Assembly (NCBI GenBank): GCA_030044075.1
Contig: JASHWM010000121.1
Coordinates: 1 to 9,684, forward strand
Origin: Candidatus Rhabdochlamydia sp.
GTDB taxonomy: Bacteria > Chlamydiota > Chlamydiia > Chlamydiales > Rhabdochlamydiaceae
DNA: 9,684 bases
Reading direction: 5' to 3'
Part shown: positions 1-5,786 of the stretch, one piece after another
Layout of the letters: each line of letters starts with the position of its first letter
How positions within the stretch are numbered: position 1 is the stretch's first letter
Made by a program: the position numbers and the translations under genes
The notes under the pieces: generated by a model
The model's database searches: none
Told to the model about the DNA's origin: nothing
Seen by the model: only the letters and a program-made list of their open reading frames with translations

Positions 1-780
1 GTACTTTTCCCATAATTCAGGATAACCCTTTTGGAAAGCCAGATCCATTTCTTTTCGAAAAGAAAGTGTCTTCTTCTTCGAATGAAACCATGGATCAGAG
101 CCCTCAGCTGACGGTGAAGGGTAAAGCCCAAGGCTAGTTTGTCTGTGAGATTCAAAATTTTGCATAAAATGCTCTAGGTAGCTGTCATCTTCTCCTAAAA
201 AATCAAGAAGTCTAATAAGAACCTCACGGGGATTCCGGAGCAGGTCTTCATAGTACACGAGACATCGGTCTTCTTCCCTCCAGGAATCGAACATCGAAAG
301 GTTGTCAAAGAAGTAACCGCTCTGGCCCAGAAGAGCGTCGATCGTATGATCGTATCCAAGATGACTGACGAAACACTCTTTAGGATTCCGGACAAGCAAG
401 ATAAGCTTCGTTCCAAGGCTGTCCTTAGGATTGACTTTTGGGTATCTCATCATTATCTCATGGCACATAATGATGACAGGCCTTGTGAAATCAACTCCGA
501 GGTCGGCCTTGACATGGATAGGGTTCCGAAACTTATTTAAGGAATGATTAATGGGAAAACAATTCAGATCGATTTCATAATCCATCAAACGGAGCGTAGG
601 CCTTTTTGTCAGATATTCGAGGCAGTATCTGACCCATGTATTCCCGCTGTGCGGATACGACACTAGAAAAACAGCCTCGTTAAATGTACCACCAGTGGCA
701 TCAACATGGTAGTACTTTGGCAAATTGCCCGAGCAATACTGTCCTATCGCGAGGAACAAAAAAATTAAACTCTTCCTCAC
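1..780 (-). CDS. sulfotransferase-family protein with N-terminal signal-like segment (3' end beyond window)
   Basis: Open frame of 260 codons from a GTG at 780-778 to the left edge; its stop lies outside the window. Family sulfotransferases move a sulfo group from PAPS to an acceptor. Two PAPS-binding motifs are visible: the 5'-phosphosulfate loop YPHSGNTW (about residues 42-49) and the 3'-phosphate motif LLVRNPKECFVSH (128-140), with R131 and S139 spaced eight apart as in cytosolic sulfotransferases. The end, KGYPELWEKY, resembles the usual C-terminus, so only a few residues are probably missing. The first 19 residues (MRKSLIFLFLAIGQYCSGN) look like a signal peptide or membrane anchor, odd for an enzyme using cytosolic PAPS. 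The GTG overlaps the upstream PagL-like stop (GTGA), and GGAGG lies 3 bases before it, suggesting translational coupling. There is no in-frame ATG until residue 66, after the P-loop. The acceptor cannot be read from sequence. Confidence 0.83.
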   Translation of the reverse strand, partial: MRKSLIFLFLAIGQYCSGNLPKYYHVDATGGTFNEAVFLVSYPHSGNTWVRYCLEYLTKRPTLRLMDYEIDLNCFPINHSLNKFRNPIHVKADLGVDFTRPVIIMCHEIMMRYPKVNPKDSLGTKLILLVRNPKECFVSHLGYDHTIDALLGQSGYFFDNLSMFDSWREEDRCLVYYEDLLRNPREVLIRLLDFLGEDDSYLEHFMQNFESHRQTSLGLYPSPSAEGSDPWFHSKKKTLSFRKEMDLAFQKGYPELWEKY

Positions 781-1277
781 CCTCCTCCGCCAACAGGAAT
801 TGAAAAGAAAAGGAGAAGGGACTCTTCTCCGGGGTTTCTAAATCCCATGCTCCCGTTGGAGATATGATACCCCTGCACGCCGATCCTCATATTGTTTGTG
901 AACACATAGGCAAGCTCGAGCGAGGAGCGGAACTCAAGCTCATATCCAAGGTCTTTCCCGCTTCCTTTGAAGTAGACGCCCCCTGCAAAGCTTGGAGTGA
1001 AAACCACATGCTTCCCACAAAAAAGGTCATAGTCAAAGCCTGAATAGATATATAAAGACCCGTGCACAGTTGCCAAGACGCCGCTGACAGAGTGCACTAC
1101 CCCATAAACAGGGAAAGGCCATTTGTATTCTGCGGAGAACTGGACTGCATGTGTGCTCCGATGAAAATCAAAAAGACCGACTCCGACTTGCAACAATGCC
1201 GGGGGTTTTTCAGAGCTCTTTTCTTCAGCAGCCGCGGCTGCGCATGCGAGCAAACAGATCCATCCAAAACGTTTCAA
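777..1277 (-). CDS. PagL-like lipid A 3-O-deacylase (acyloxyacyl hydrolase family), outer membrane
   Basis: Predicted 166-residue exported beta-barrel. PagL enzymes remove the 3-O acyl chain of lipid A in the outer membrane. The family catalytic motif is present near the C-terminus: H-I-S-N (H138, S140) followed by N-P-G-E-E, with E152 14 residues after the His, the same His/Ser/Glu spacing as I recall for Pseudomonas PagL (H126/S128/E140). The N-terminus MKRFGWICLLACAAAAAEE is a signal peptide; LLAC could be a weak lipobox, but Ala-x-Ala cleavage fits a barrel better. The frame opens right after a TAA at 1292-1290, and no ATG is available early. I choose TTG at 1277 because GAGG lies 6 bases upstream; TTG at 1289 (four residues longer) is the alternative. 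The last codons encode Gly-Gly-Gly-Gly, whose bases double as the Shine-Dalgarno of the overlapping sulfotransferase gene. It lies 87 bases after the MFS gene with no visible terminator between, so co-transcription is possible. Confidence 0.78.
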   Translation of the reverse strand: MKRFGWICLLACAAAAAEEKSSEKPPALLQVGVGLFDFHRSTHAVQFSAEYKWPFPVYGVVHSVSGVLATVHGSLYIYSGFDYDLFCGKHVVFTPSFAGGVYFKGSGKDLGYELEFRSSLELAYVFTNNMRIGVQGYHISNGSMGFRNPGEESLLLFFSIPVGGGG

Positions 1278-1364
1278 GGGCTGCCTCAATTATGATTTGA
1301 AGAAAGACTAAAAAATTACCGCATTCTTTCCAAGAAGAACTCAAAGGTCGAAAAAAATGATCGG

Positions 1365-2597
1365 CTAATTTTCCATTTCTTGGACAGGCAGGCGTGCCTG
1401 CATCCTTGCGTGCACAGCTCTTGCATAGAGCAGAAGGCCGATATAAGAAATAAAAGGCAATAAGAAGGAGAGGCGCAGTCCAAAGCGGTCTGCAAGGATG
1501 CCTTGGAGCAAGGGAAGGAGGGCCCCTCCCAAGGAGGCCGTGGACAAAAAGCCGATCACTTTAGAAGGAGGGCATTTTTCTTCCTTGACCCCAATTGCAA
1601 ATATCAGGGGATATAGCACAGAGTTGCAAAGTCCCAGGATCACTGCGGCCGCGATCACCATATTTCCACTCTGCCAGATTGCAAGAGAAAATACGACCAT
1701 CGCAATAAAAGAGTTCACACCAAGCACAACAGGTAAGGAAGCTTTGTTTAAAATGCGCCCTCCACCAAAACGGCCGATAACAAAGCCCAGATGATAAAGG
1801 GAAAAATAAATCATTGCCGTCGATAAAGAGAGCGACGCCCCTTCCTCCGATGTTAAAAATTTAAGGAGAAGGCTGTCCAGTGAAACTTCGACCCCCATGT
1901 ACAAGAACATTGCAAAAAAGCTCATGACAACACTTCTTGTAAAGGGAGGAAAAATCTCCTTAAGGGAGAGGCTTGGTCCTTTTGTATCGCTTGCTCCGAG
2001 TGATCTGATCGCATAAATGGCAAGGCTCAAAGCGATCCAAAAGAAAAAGAAGGACAAATAGGAAAAAGTCACGACCTTCTCGTTGCTAAAAAAACTGGAG
2101 CTGAACAGGAACCAAAAAATTCCAGGGCAAAGCAGCGCCCCGATGGAATAAAACGCCTGTGTGACGCTGAGCCTTCCCGATTCGGTCTTTTTCGGGCCGA
2201 AAACAACCGCAAAAGAAGATCCGGCTACAAGGAGGAACTTCACCCCGAGTCCTAGCAGGAAAATAGAGATGAGAAATAATGGATATTGCCTTAGAAAGTG
2301 GCTGCAGAACATTCCCAAAGTGCTAAAAACACAGACAAGTATTCCAAAGAGCATCCCCGGTTTGAACCCGAAACGCACAAGCGCCCCACCTGCTATGGGC
2401 GCTATGAACACCGATGCAAAGAAAAAGAAAAGAGGAGCTAGCATGGTCTTTGTATAGTCCAGATGGAACCAGTTTTGGTTTATTGCCAAAAAGATCCCAT
2501 TGGCCTTGGTCACAATCCCGCATAAGAGAAGAAATGCCCTTACGCGAAACAGTCCATCTGGAGAGCTATCAACATCATCATCTTTCAATGCAGCCAT
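1365..2597 (-). CDS. MFS transporter, FucP / glucose-galactose (FHS) type
   Basis: A 410-residue polytopic protein with about 12 hydrophobic segments. It resembles the fucose:H+ symporter (FHS) branch of the major facilitator superfamily: the loop FGPKKTESGRLSVTQAFYSIG (residues 133-153) corresponds to the family motif G-P-x-x-T/S-x-x-R-L-N-x-x-Q-x-F-N-S-x-G, and GGALVRFGFKPGM (70-82) matches the signature loop after TM2. It probably imports a sugar or similar small metabolite across the inner membrane; the substrate is unknown. By eye the two acidic coupling residues of E. coli FucP (D46, E135) fall on G and L here. I use ATG at 2597, 7 bases after the translocase stop and preceded by AAGGA, rather than TTG at 2657, which would overlap the translocase by 53 bases and has no Shine-Dalgarno. 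The tight spacing implies an operon with the nucleotide translocase. The gene stops at TAG 1367-1365. Confidence 0.85.
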   Translation of the reverse strand: MAALKDDDVDSSPDGLFRVRAFLLLCGIVTKANGIFLAINQNWFHLDYTKTMLAPLFFFFASVFIAPIAGGALVRFGFKPGMLFGILVCVFSTLGMFCSHFLRQYPLFLISIFLLGLGVKFLLVAGSSFAVVFGPKKTESGRLSVTQAFYSIGALLCPGIFWFLFSSSFFSNEKVVTFSYLSFFFFWIALSLAIYAIRSLGASDTKGPSLSLKEIFPPFTRSVVMSFFAMFLYMGVEVSLDSLLLKFLTSEEGASLSLSTAMIYFSLYHLGFVIGRFGGGRILNKASLPVVLGVNSFIAMVVFSLAIWQSGNMVIAAAVILGLCNSVLYPLIFAIGVKEEKCPPSKVIGFLSTASLGGALLPLLQGILADRFGLRLSFLLPFISYIGLLLYARAVHARMQARLPVQEMEN

Positions 2598-2604
2598 TGT
2601 ATCC

Positions 2605-4170
2605 TTATGACTGGGGAGCAAGGACTTCTTCAGCAGGCCCTTCTTTGACTTCTTCAAGGTGGCCAGATTCTTCTGAGTACTCTTTAAAGCGCCTGCCGAC
2701 CTTTATCACAGAAAGGATCCAGAAAAACAGGACCGCAGTCAAAATCACTGAGATGTAAGGAGTCGAACTTGCAACACTTCCAAAAAGGATGATAAAGCCC
2801 TGATAGGTCAGGGAAGCGCCCGATTTTCCAATGCCTGTGCCCAGGCCGTCGATCGCAGCTTTCCCTTTGATGCGGGCTTCTGCGTCAAGCGGCAAAAAGG
2901 CTAGCTCTTTGGATGCATCGAAGACCGAATATTTTCCTGCCTTGCTCAAGCAGTTTTGGAGAGATCCAAAGTACACCGTGAGGGCAAGGGGCGTGATCCC
3001 GAAAACAGAGGCCGTAAAGGCAGAGAGGAGGTCGCCGCAGAAGAGGAACACAAAAAATCCGATTGCCATCACAGTCATGATCGTGGGTGTCAGCAAAGCA
3101 ACAAAAGTCCAACCAAGCCTTGTGACCATCACAGAAATGAACACTGCTCCAAGAGAAGAAATGATCCCTATTCCAATCGTAATGTGGTTCATGTGGTGCA
3201 GCATTTCGTTAGGGTCTGTAAAATATCTTCTGAGCTGCTCTTTCCAAAGCACATCGGTAATATTGATCGCAATGTTATAGCCGACAACAATGAAAGAAAG
3301 ATAGATCAGGTACTTTGAGCGCGCGATGTAAGCGATGCACTCTCTGATCGACAGCCTCTTTTTTGCAACTCCCGCTTTGCGAGGGGAGGTCCAATAACTC
3401 TCAGGGAGCTCTTTGACCAAGACCTTCCGGTTGAGATAGTAATAGATCCCCATAGCAATGCTCGCCATGATGACAACGACAGAAATTAACTGCATAAGGG
3501 TCTGGTGCCAAGGATCGGATGCGGAGATAAAAAACGGGATTGAGATGTGGCTGCTGCAAAAAATTGCGAGGGCGCCTCCAAAGATCGGCGCGGAGTTTGC
3601 GCCAATATTAAAGATCCCATAAGACCTTTTCCCCTGCGACAGCTTTGTCACATCATTGGCAAATCCCCAAAAGAGGATTGAAAGGACAATGCTGGACCAA
3701 AGCTCGCAAATGACATAAAAAATAGTGAATGTCCAGTTCCTGATCATGCAAATGAAGCCTTTAAAGCCTTTAGGGAGCACGGAAGCCAGGAAGTCGCCGA
3801 AACGGTCTAAGTGGAGCGCGTCGCTATTGGGATAAAGGACAAAGGCAAAGCTGATAAAATACAAAAGGAAGCCGCCTACGAGGATATAAAAAACTTTCTC
3901 TCTTGCAAATCGGTTAGAGAGCTTGGCAAAGATCCATGTGCCGATAATTGCACCAGGGAGCATTCCCCACACTTTTAAGAAAGGGATGACCTCCGCCCCT
4001 GAGGTTTTGGCCGTTAAAATGACCGTGTCCTTGAGGTTCCTCAAGATACTGTAGCAAGTACAGAGAGAAAACATGAGGAAGAACATCGACAAAACTTTTT
4101 TTAGCTCCGACCGGTGTATCGGCCAGAGAATTGATCGCAAGGGCCCGAACTGTGGTTGATCTGCTTCCAT
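2605..4170 (-). CDS. npt: NTT/Npt-type nucleotide (ATP/ADP) translocase
   Basis: A 521-residue inner-membrane carrier with 11-12 hydrophobic segments, the family's usual size. NTT proteins exchange bacterial ADP for host ATP or import other nucleotides, the basis of energy parasitism in Chlamydiae and Rickettsiae. Family landmarks run in order: SILRNLKDTVILTAKTSG (41-58) and AEVIPFLKVWG (59-69) with conserved K66, CELWSS (155-160) with E156, FANDVTKLSQGKRSYGIFNI (170-189), INITDVLWKEQLR (302-314), FDASKELAFLPLDAEARIKG (417-436), and then a KAAIDGLG...GKSGASL stretch (437-454). Where plastid and ATP/ADP-type members have Glu in the INLVEV segment, this protein has Asp (D306), so it may be a non-ATP/ADP isoform; Parachlamydia relatives carry several NTTs with different substrates. 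ATG 4170 is preceded by GGGG 4 bases upstream, a modest ribosome site. It is the first gene of the minus-strand block, and the MFS gene follows after 7 bases. The gene ends with TAA at 2607-2605. Confidence 0.94.
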   Translation of the reverse strand: MEADQPQFGPLRSILWPIHRSELKKVLSMFFLMFSLCTCYSILRNLKDTVILTAKTSGAEVIPFLKVWGMLPGAIIGTWIFAKLSNRFAREKVFYILVGGFLLYFISFAFVLYPNSDALHLDRFGDFLASVLPKGFKGFICMIRNWTFTIFYVICELWSSIVLSILFWGFANDVTKLSQGKRSYGIFNIGANSAPIFGGALAIFCSSHISIPFFISASDPWHQTLMQLISVVVIMASIAMGIYYYLNRKVLVKELPESYWTSPRKAGVAKKRLSIRECIAYIARSKYLIYLSFIVVGYNIAINITDVLWKEQLRRYFTDPNEMLHHMNHITIGIGIISSLGAVFISVMVTRLGWTFVALLTPTIMTVMAIGFFVFLFCGDLLSAFTASVFGITPLALTVYFGSLQNCLSKAGKYSVFDASKELAFLPLDAEARIKGKAAIDGLGTGIGKSGASLTYQGFIILFGSVASSTPYISVILTAVLFFWILSVIKVGRRFKEYSEESGHLEEVKEGPAEEVLAPQS

Positions 4171-4324
4171 TATACCCCATTTTAAGTCTAAACCCTCCCA
4201 AGATAAATCAATTTAGAATTTTCTGCAATCATTTGGAGCGGATTTCTATTAAAGAATTTCATTAAACTTGCATTAATAAATCATAAACATCTACGATCTC
4301 AGAAAATTATAATAGAGAGGCAGA
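4171..4324. other. AT-rich divergent intergenic region
   Basis: A 154-base spacer between the divergently transcribed translocase gene and the first small-membrane-protein gene; it must carry both promoters unless transcription enters from elsewhere. On the plus strand a perfect TATAAT sits at 4308-4313 with a weak -35 (TAAACA, 4284-4289, 18-base gap), but this would leave a leader of only about 5 bases before ATG 4325 and would cut into the GAGAGG ribosome site at 4315-4320. A more upstream promoter is therefore likelier, but I cannot point to a clear one. On the minus strand I see only weak candidates (for example a TATCTT about 17 bases after TTGCAG). No gene is seen here. Confidence 0.5.
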
Positions 4325-4747
4325 ATGGCACATGCTGTAGATGGAAGACAGGGAATGGTCAACCTCGTTTCTTCGTACGCCATCGAAGGCCTGATCGAAG
4401 GGGTAGCAGTAGGGGGAATTGCCGGGGGCTTCGGCCTTATCGACCCGGTTTTTTCGACCCTTTACGCCTTTTGCAAAATTGGGATCGGGACCCCTCTGAA
4501 TTATTTTTGCGATTCGCTCTTTGACAACGAAGGGGCGAACACGGCCAGCAAAGTGATGAACTTTATCCTAAAAAACGGGATCCCCCTGCTTGTGAGCTTT
4601 AGCATCGCCTACCTGCTTGGGTATCCTATTACATTTACGGCGATTGCGGTCATGGGCTCTTTGACCATTGCCGCGGCCATTTCTGTGCTCTTAGGCGAAA
4701 AAGCCGTAAAAATTATTGAACTGGGACTAGACCAGTATTTTCAGTGA
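4325..4747 (+). CDS. small hydrophobic membrane protein A of a three-paralogue array, family unknown
   Basis: A 140-residue protein I do not recognise. It has a hydrophobic stretch at about 20-58 and a bilobed hydrophobic hairpin at about 84-123 (turn near GYPIT). Between them lies the core it shares with the next two genes: TPLNYFCDSLFDNEG (56-70), then ANTASKVMNFILKNGIPLL (71-89). It also shares with the third protein an N-terminal V-S-S-x-Y, an I-D-P-V (39-42) and a C-terminal G-x-[DE]-[QE]-Y-F. There is no signal peptide; the N-terminus is polar for about 12 residues. The bilobed hydrophobic region is compatible with a chlamydial inclusion-membrane (Inc) protein, and an Inc-like coiled-coil gene lies just downstream, but this is inference; an inner-membrane protein is equally possible. 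ATG 4325 is preceded by GAGAGG 4 bases upstream. Confidence 0.8.
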   Translation: MAHAVDGRQGMVNLVSSYAIEGLIEGVAVGGIAGGFGLIDPVFSTLYAFCKIGIGTPLNYFCDSLFDNEGANTASKVMNFILKNGIPLLVSFSIAYLLGYPITFTAIAVMGSLTIAAAISVLLGEKAVKIIELGLDQYFQ

Positions 4748-4757
4748 GGCGTATAAT
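4728..4757 (+). promoter_or_regulatory. candidate sigma70-type promoter for the second paralogue
   Basis: A perfect -10 hexamer TATAAT (4752-4757) lies just after the stop of the first paralogue, with a weak -35 TAGACC (4728-4733, 4 of 6 matches) at an 18-base gap. The start point would fall near 4764, giving a leader of about 32 bases that keeps the GAGG ribosome site before ATG 4796. This suggests that the second gene can be transcribed independently of the first. Confidence 0.4.
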
Positions 4758-4795
4758 TTTTCTTTCGGTTCTTAGACAGAGGAGCTTGAGGTCCA

Positions 4796-5233
4796 ATGCT
4801 AATTGAAAACCGTTCAATAAAAAATGACTACCTATCCTCTCCTCTCACACATGTTTTGCCCACTTTGACGAATGCTGCATTTTATTCTTTAATTGCAAAA
4901 TGCCTCACCACCGTCTCCGCCCTATCTGCAGCTTACCTTGGCGCCTGCAATTATATATTCTCACTCCCCATTTCCTATATCTGTGAAGAAATAATTGGAA
5001 ATGACACGACAGCCAAAAAAATTGTAAACTTTATTCTTAAAACCGCCATTCCCCTTCTTCTCTCAGCAGCTTTCCTGCAAGCTATCCATATCCCGATCAC
5101 CCTTCAAGAATGTTTTACTATCACAGTAATCAACTATGCCATCCTGACAGTGGTCGTAGGAAGTTTAGTCTTTGCCGCCCACCAATTAGGAATAATTTCT
5201 TTTAATGACGACTTAAATGATAGACAAATTTGA
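4796..5233 (+). CDS. small hydrophobic membrane protein B, diverged middle paralogue, family unknown
   Basis: A 145-residue protein aligned by eye to its two neighbours through SLPISYICEEIIGND (56-70) and TTAKKIVNFILKTAIPLLL (71-89). It is the most diverged copy: two residues are missing after the conserved Asn-Asp (no Gly-Ala-Asn), the Ile-Asp-Pro-Val motif is absent, and the C-terminus ends in a polar ISFNDDLNDRQI instead of the G-x-[DE]-[QE]-Y-F ending. Hydrophobic segments lie at about 26-60 and 84-128. The N-terminal 14 residues are polar, with no signal peptide. Its codons look more AT-rich than those of the first paralogue, which may mean faster divergence or a separate origin. ATG 4796 is preceded by GAGG 4 bases upstream. 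The function is unknown; the family resemblance is clear in the core but weak outside it. Confidence 0.75.
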   Translation: MLIENRSIKNDYLSSPLTHVLPTLTNAAFYSLIAKCLTTVSALSAAYLGACNYIFSLPISYICEEIIGNDTTAKKIVNFILKTAIPLLLSAAFLQAIHIPITLQECFTITVINYAILTVVVGSLVFAAHQLGIISFNDDLNDRQI

Positions 5234-5249
5234 TAAAAATTCATTAATG

Positions 5250-5283
5250 TTGATTTAATAAACAAAAGGAAATAAAATTTCCT
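5250..5283 (+). promoter_or_regulatory. promoter of the third paralogue with a palindrome over its -10
   Basis: TTGATT (5250-5255) and TAAAAT (5273-5278) are separated by exactly 17 bases, with 4 of 6 and 5 of 6 matches to consensus; the start would be near 5285, about 32 bases before ATG 5317. A perfect inverted repeat AGGAAAT-AAA-ATTTCCT (5267-5283) covers the -10 element. This placement fits a repressor operator, though the palindrome is AT-rich and could be chance. AAGGA (about 5308-5312) serves as the ribosome site. Confidence 0.5.
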
Positions 5284-5316
5284 CGTTTTATTTAATTAAT
5301 AATTATAAAGGAATTT

Positions 5317-5733
5317 ATGGCATCACCTTTACAAAATTTTATGAACGTTAGTTCGACCTATGTGCTCCAATCTTTGAGCGAAACAGGCCTTACAACGGCA
5401 GCAACAGTTGCCCTTACGTCAATCGACCCTGTCACAGCAGGTGTTTTTGCAGCTAGCAAATTTCTCTCTGGCATCGCAATTAACTATGGCTGTGATAAAT
5501 TATTTGAAAACGATGGCGCTAACGCTGCGAGCAAAACAGTAAGTTTTATATTTAAAAATGTACTCCCTCTTCTGATCGGGATTGGAATCTCTATGGCTTT
5601 TGGACTTACCTTCCTGCCATTTGAGCTGTTCATCCTCTCGGCAGCTACTGTAGCTGCTTCTGTCGCAACAAAAGTGGCAGCGGCTGCATGGAACATCGTT
5701 TCTATTGGCGCTGAAGAATACTTCAGACCATAA
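5317..5733 (+). CDS. small hydrophobic membrane protein C of a three-paralogue array, family unknown
   Basis: A 138-residue protein closest to the first paralogue. Shared features in order: V-S-S-x-Y (11-15), IDPV (36-39), GIAINYGCDKLFENDGAN (52-69) and AASKTVSFIFKNVLPLL (70-86), and a C-terminal IGAEEYF (130-136) matching LGLDQYF of the first protein. Hydrophobic stretches lie at about 25-55 and 83-127, the latter Ala/Val-rich and bilobed. There is no signal peptide. Unlike the first two genes it has a clear promoter with a palindrome over the -10, and it is followed by a strong intrinsic terminator, so it is probably its own transcription unit. ATG 5317 is preceded by AAGGA 4 bases upstream. 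The function is unknown; an inclusion-membrane or inner-membrane role is inference. Confidence 0.8.
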   Translation: MASPLQNFMNVSSTYVLQSLSETGLTTAATVALTSIDPVTAGVFAASKFLSGIAINYGCDKLFENDGANAASKTVSFIFKNVLPLLIGIGISMAFGLTFLPFELFILSAATVAASVATKVAAAAWNIVSIGAEEYFRP

Positions 5734-5745
5734 CACACCTGTTCC

Positions 5746-5780
5746 TGGCCTGGAATGCACACCATTCCAGGCCATTTTTT
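5746..5780 (+). terminator. strong rho-independent terminator
   Basis: A perfect 12-bp stem TGGCCTGGAATG / CATTCCAGGCCA (5746-5757 and 5763-5774) with a CACAC loop is followed by six T (5775-5780). It starts 12 bases after the stop of the third paralogue and ends the plus-strand array. The hairpin also lies just past the stop of the convergent Inc-like gene, but on that strand no T-run follows it, so it looks one-directional. Confidence 0.93.
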
Positions 5781-5786
5781 AGGCCG

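Noticed and set aside
195..416. Minus-strand 73-residue open frame within the sulfotransferase gene
   Set aside because: The overlapping frame with GTG start carries both PAPS motifs across the whole region; this frame is a shadow with no recognisable features.
1290..1364. Possible separate promoter for the deacylase/sulfotransferase pair (CATAAT near 1289-1294)
   Set aside because: No -35 at proper spacing, and the start point would fall after or within the ribosome site; read-through from the MFS gene is as likely.
2598..2657. TTG-start extension of the MFS gene by 20 residues into the translocase gene
   Set aside because: No Shine-Dalgarno precedes the TTG, it would overlap the translocase by 53 bases, and ATG 2597 has AAGGA upstream and starts right after the translocase stop.
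4169..4174. TATAAT on the minus strand touching the translocase start codon
   Set aside because: Transcription from it would start inside the coding sequence, so it cannot serve this gene; likely chance in AT-rich DNA.
5484..5775. Two minus-strand open frames antisense to the third paralogue and terminator
   Set aside because: They overlap a better-supported plus-strand gene with promoter, ribosome site and terminator, and one runs through the terminator hairpin.
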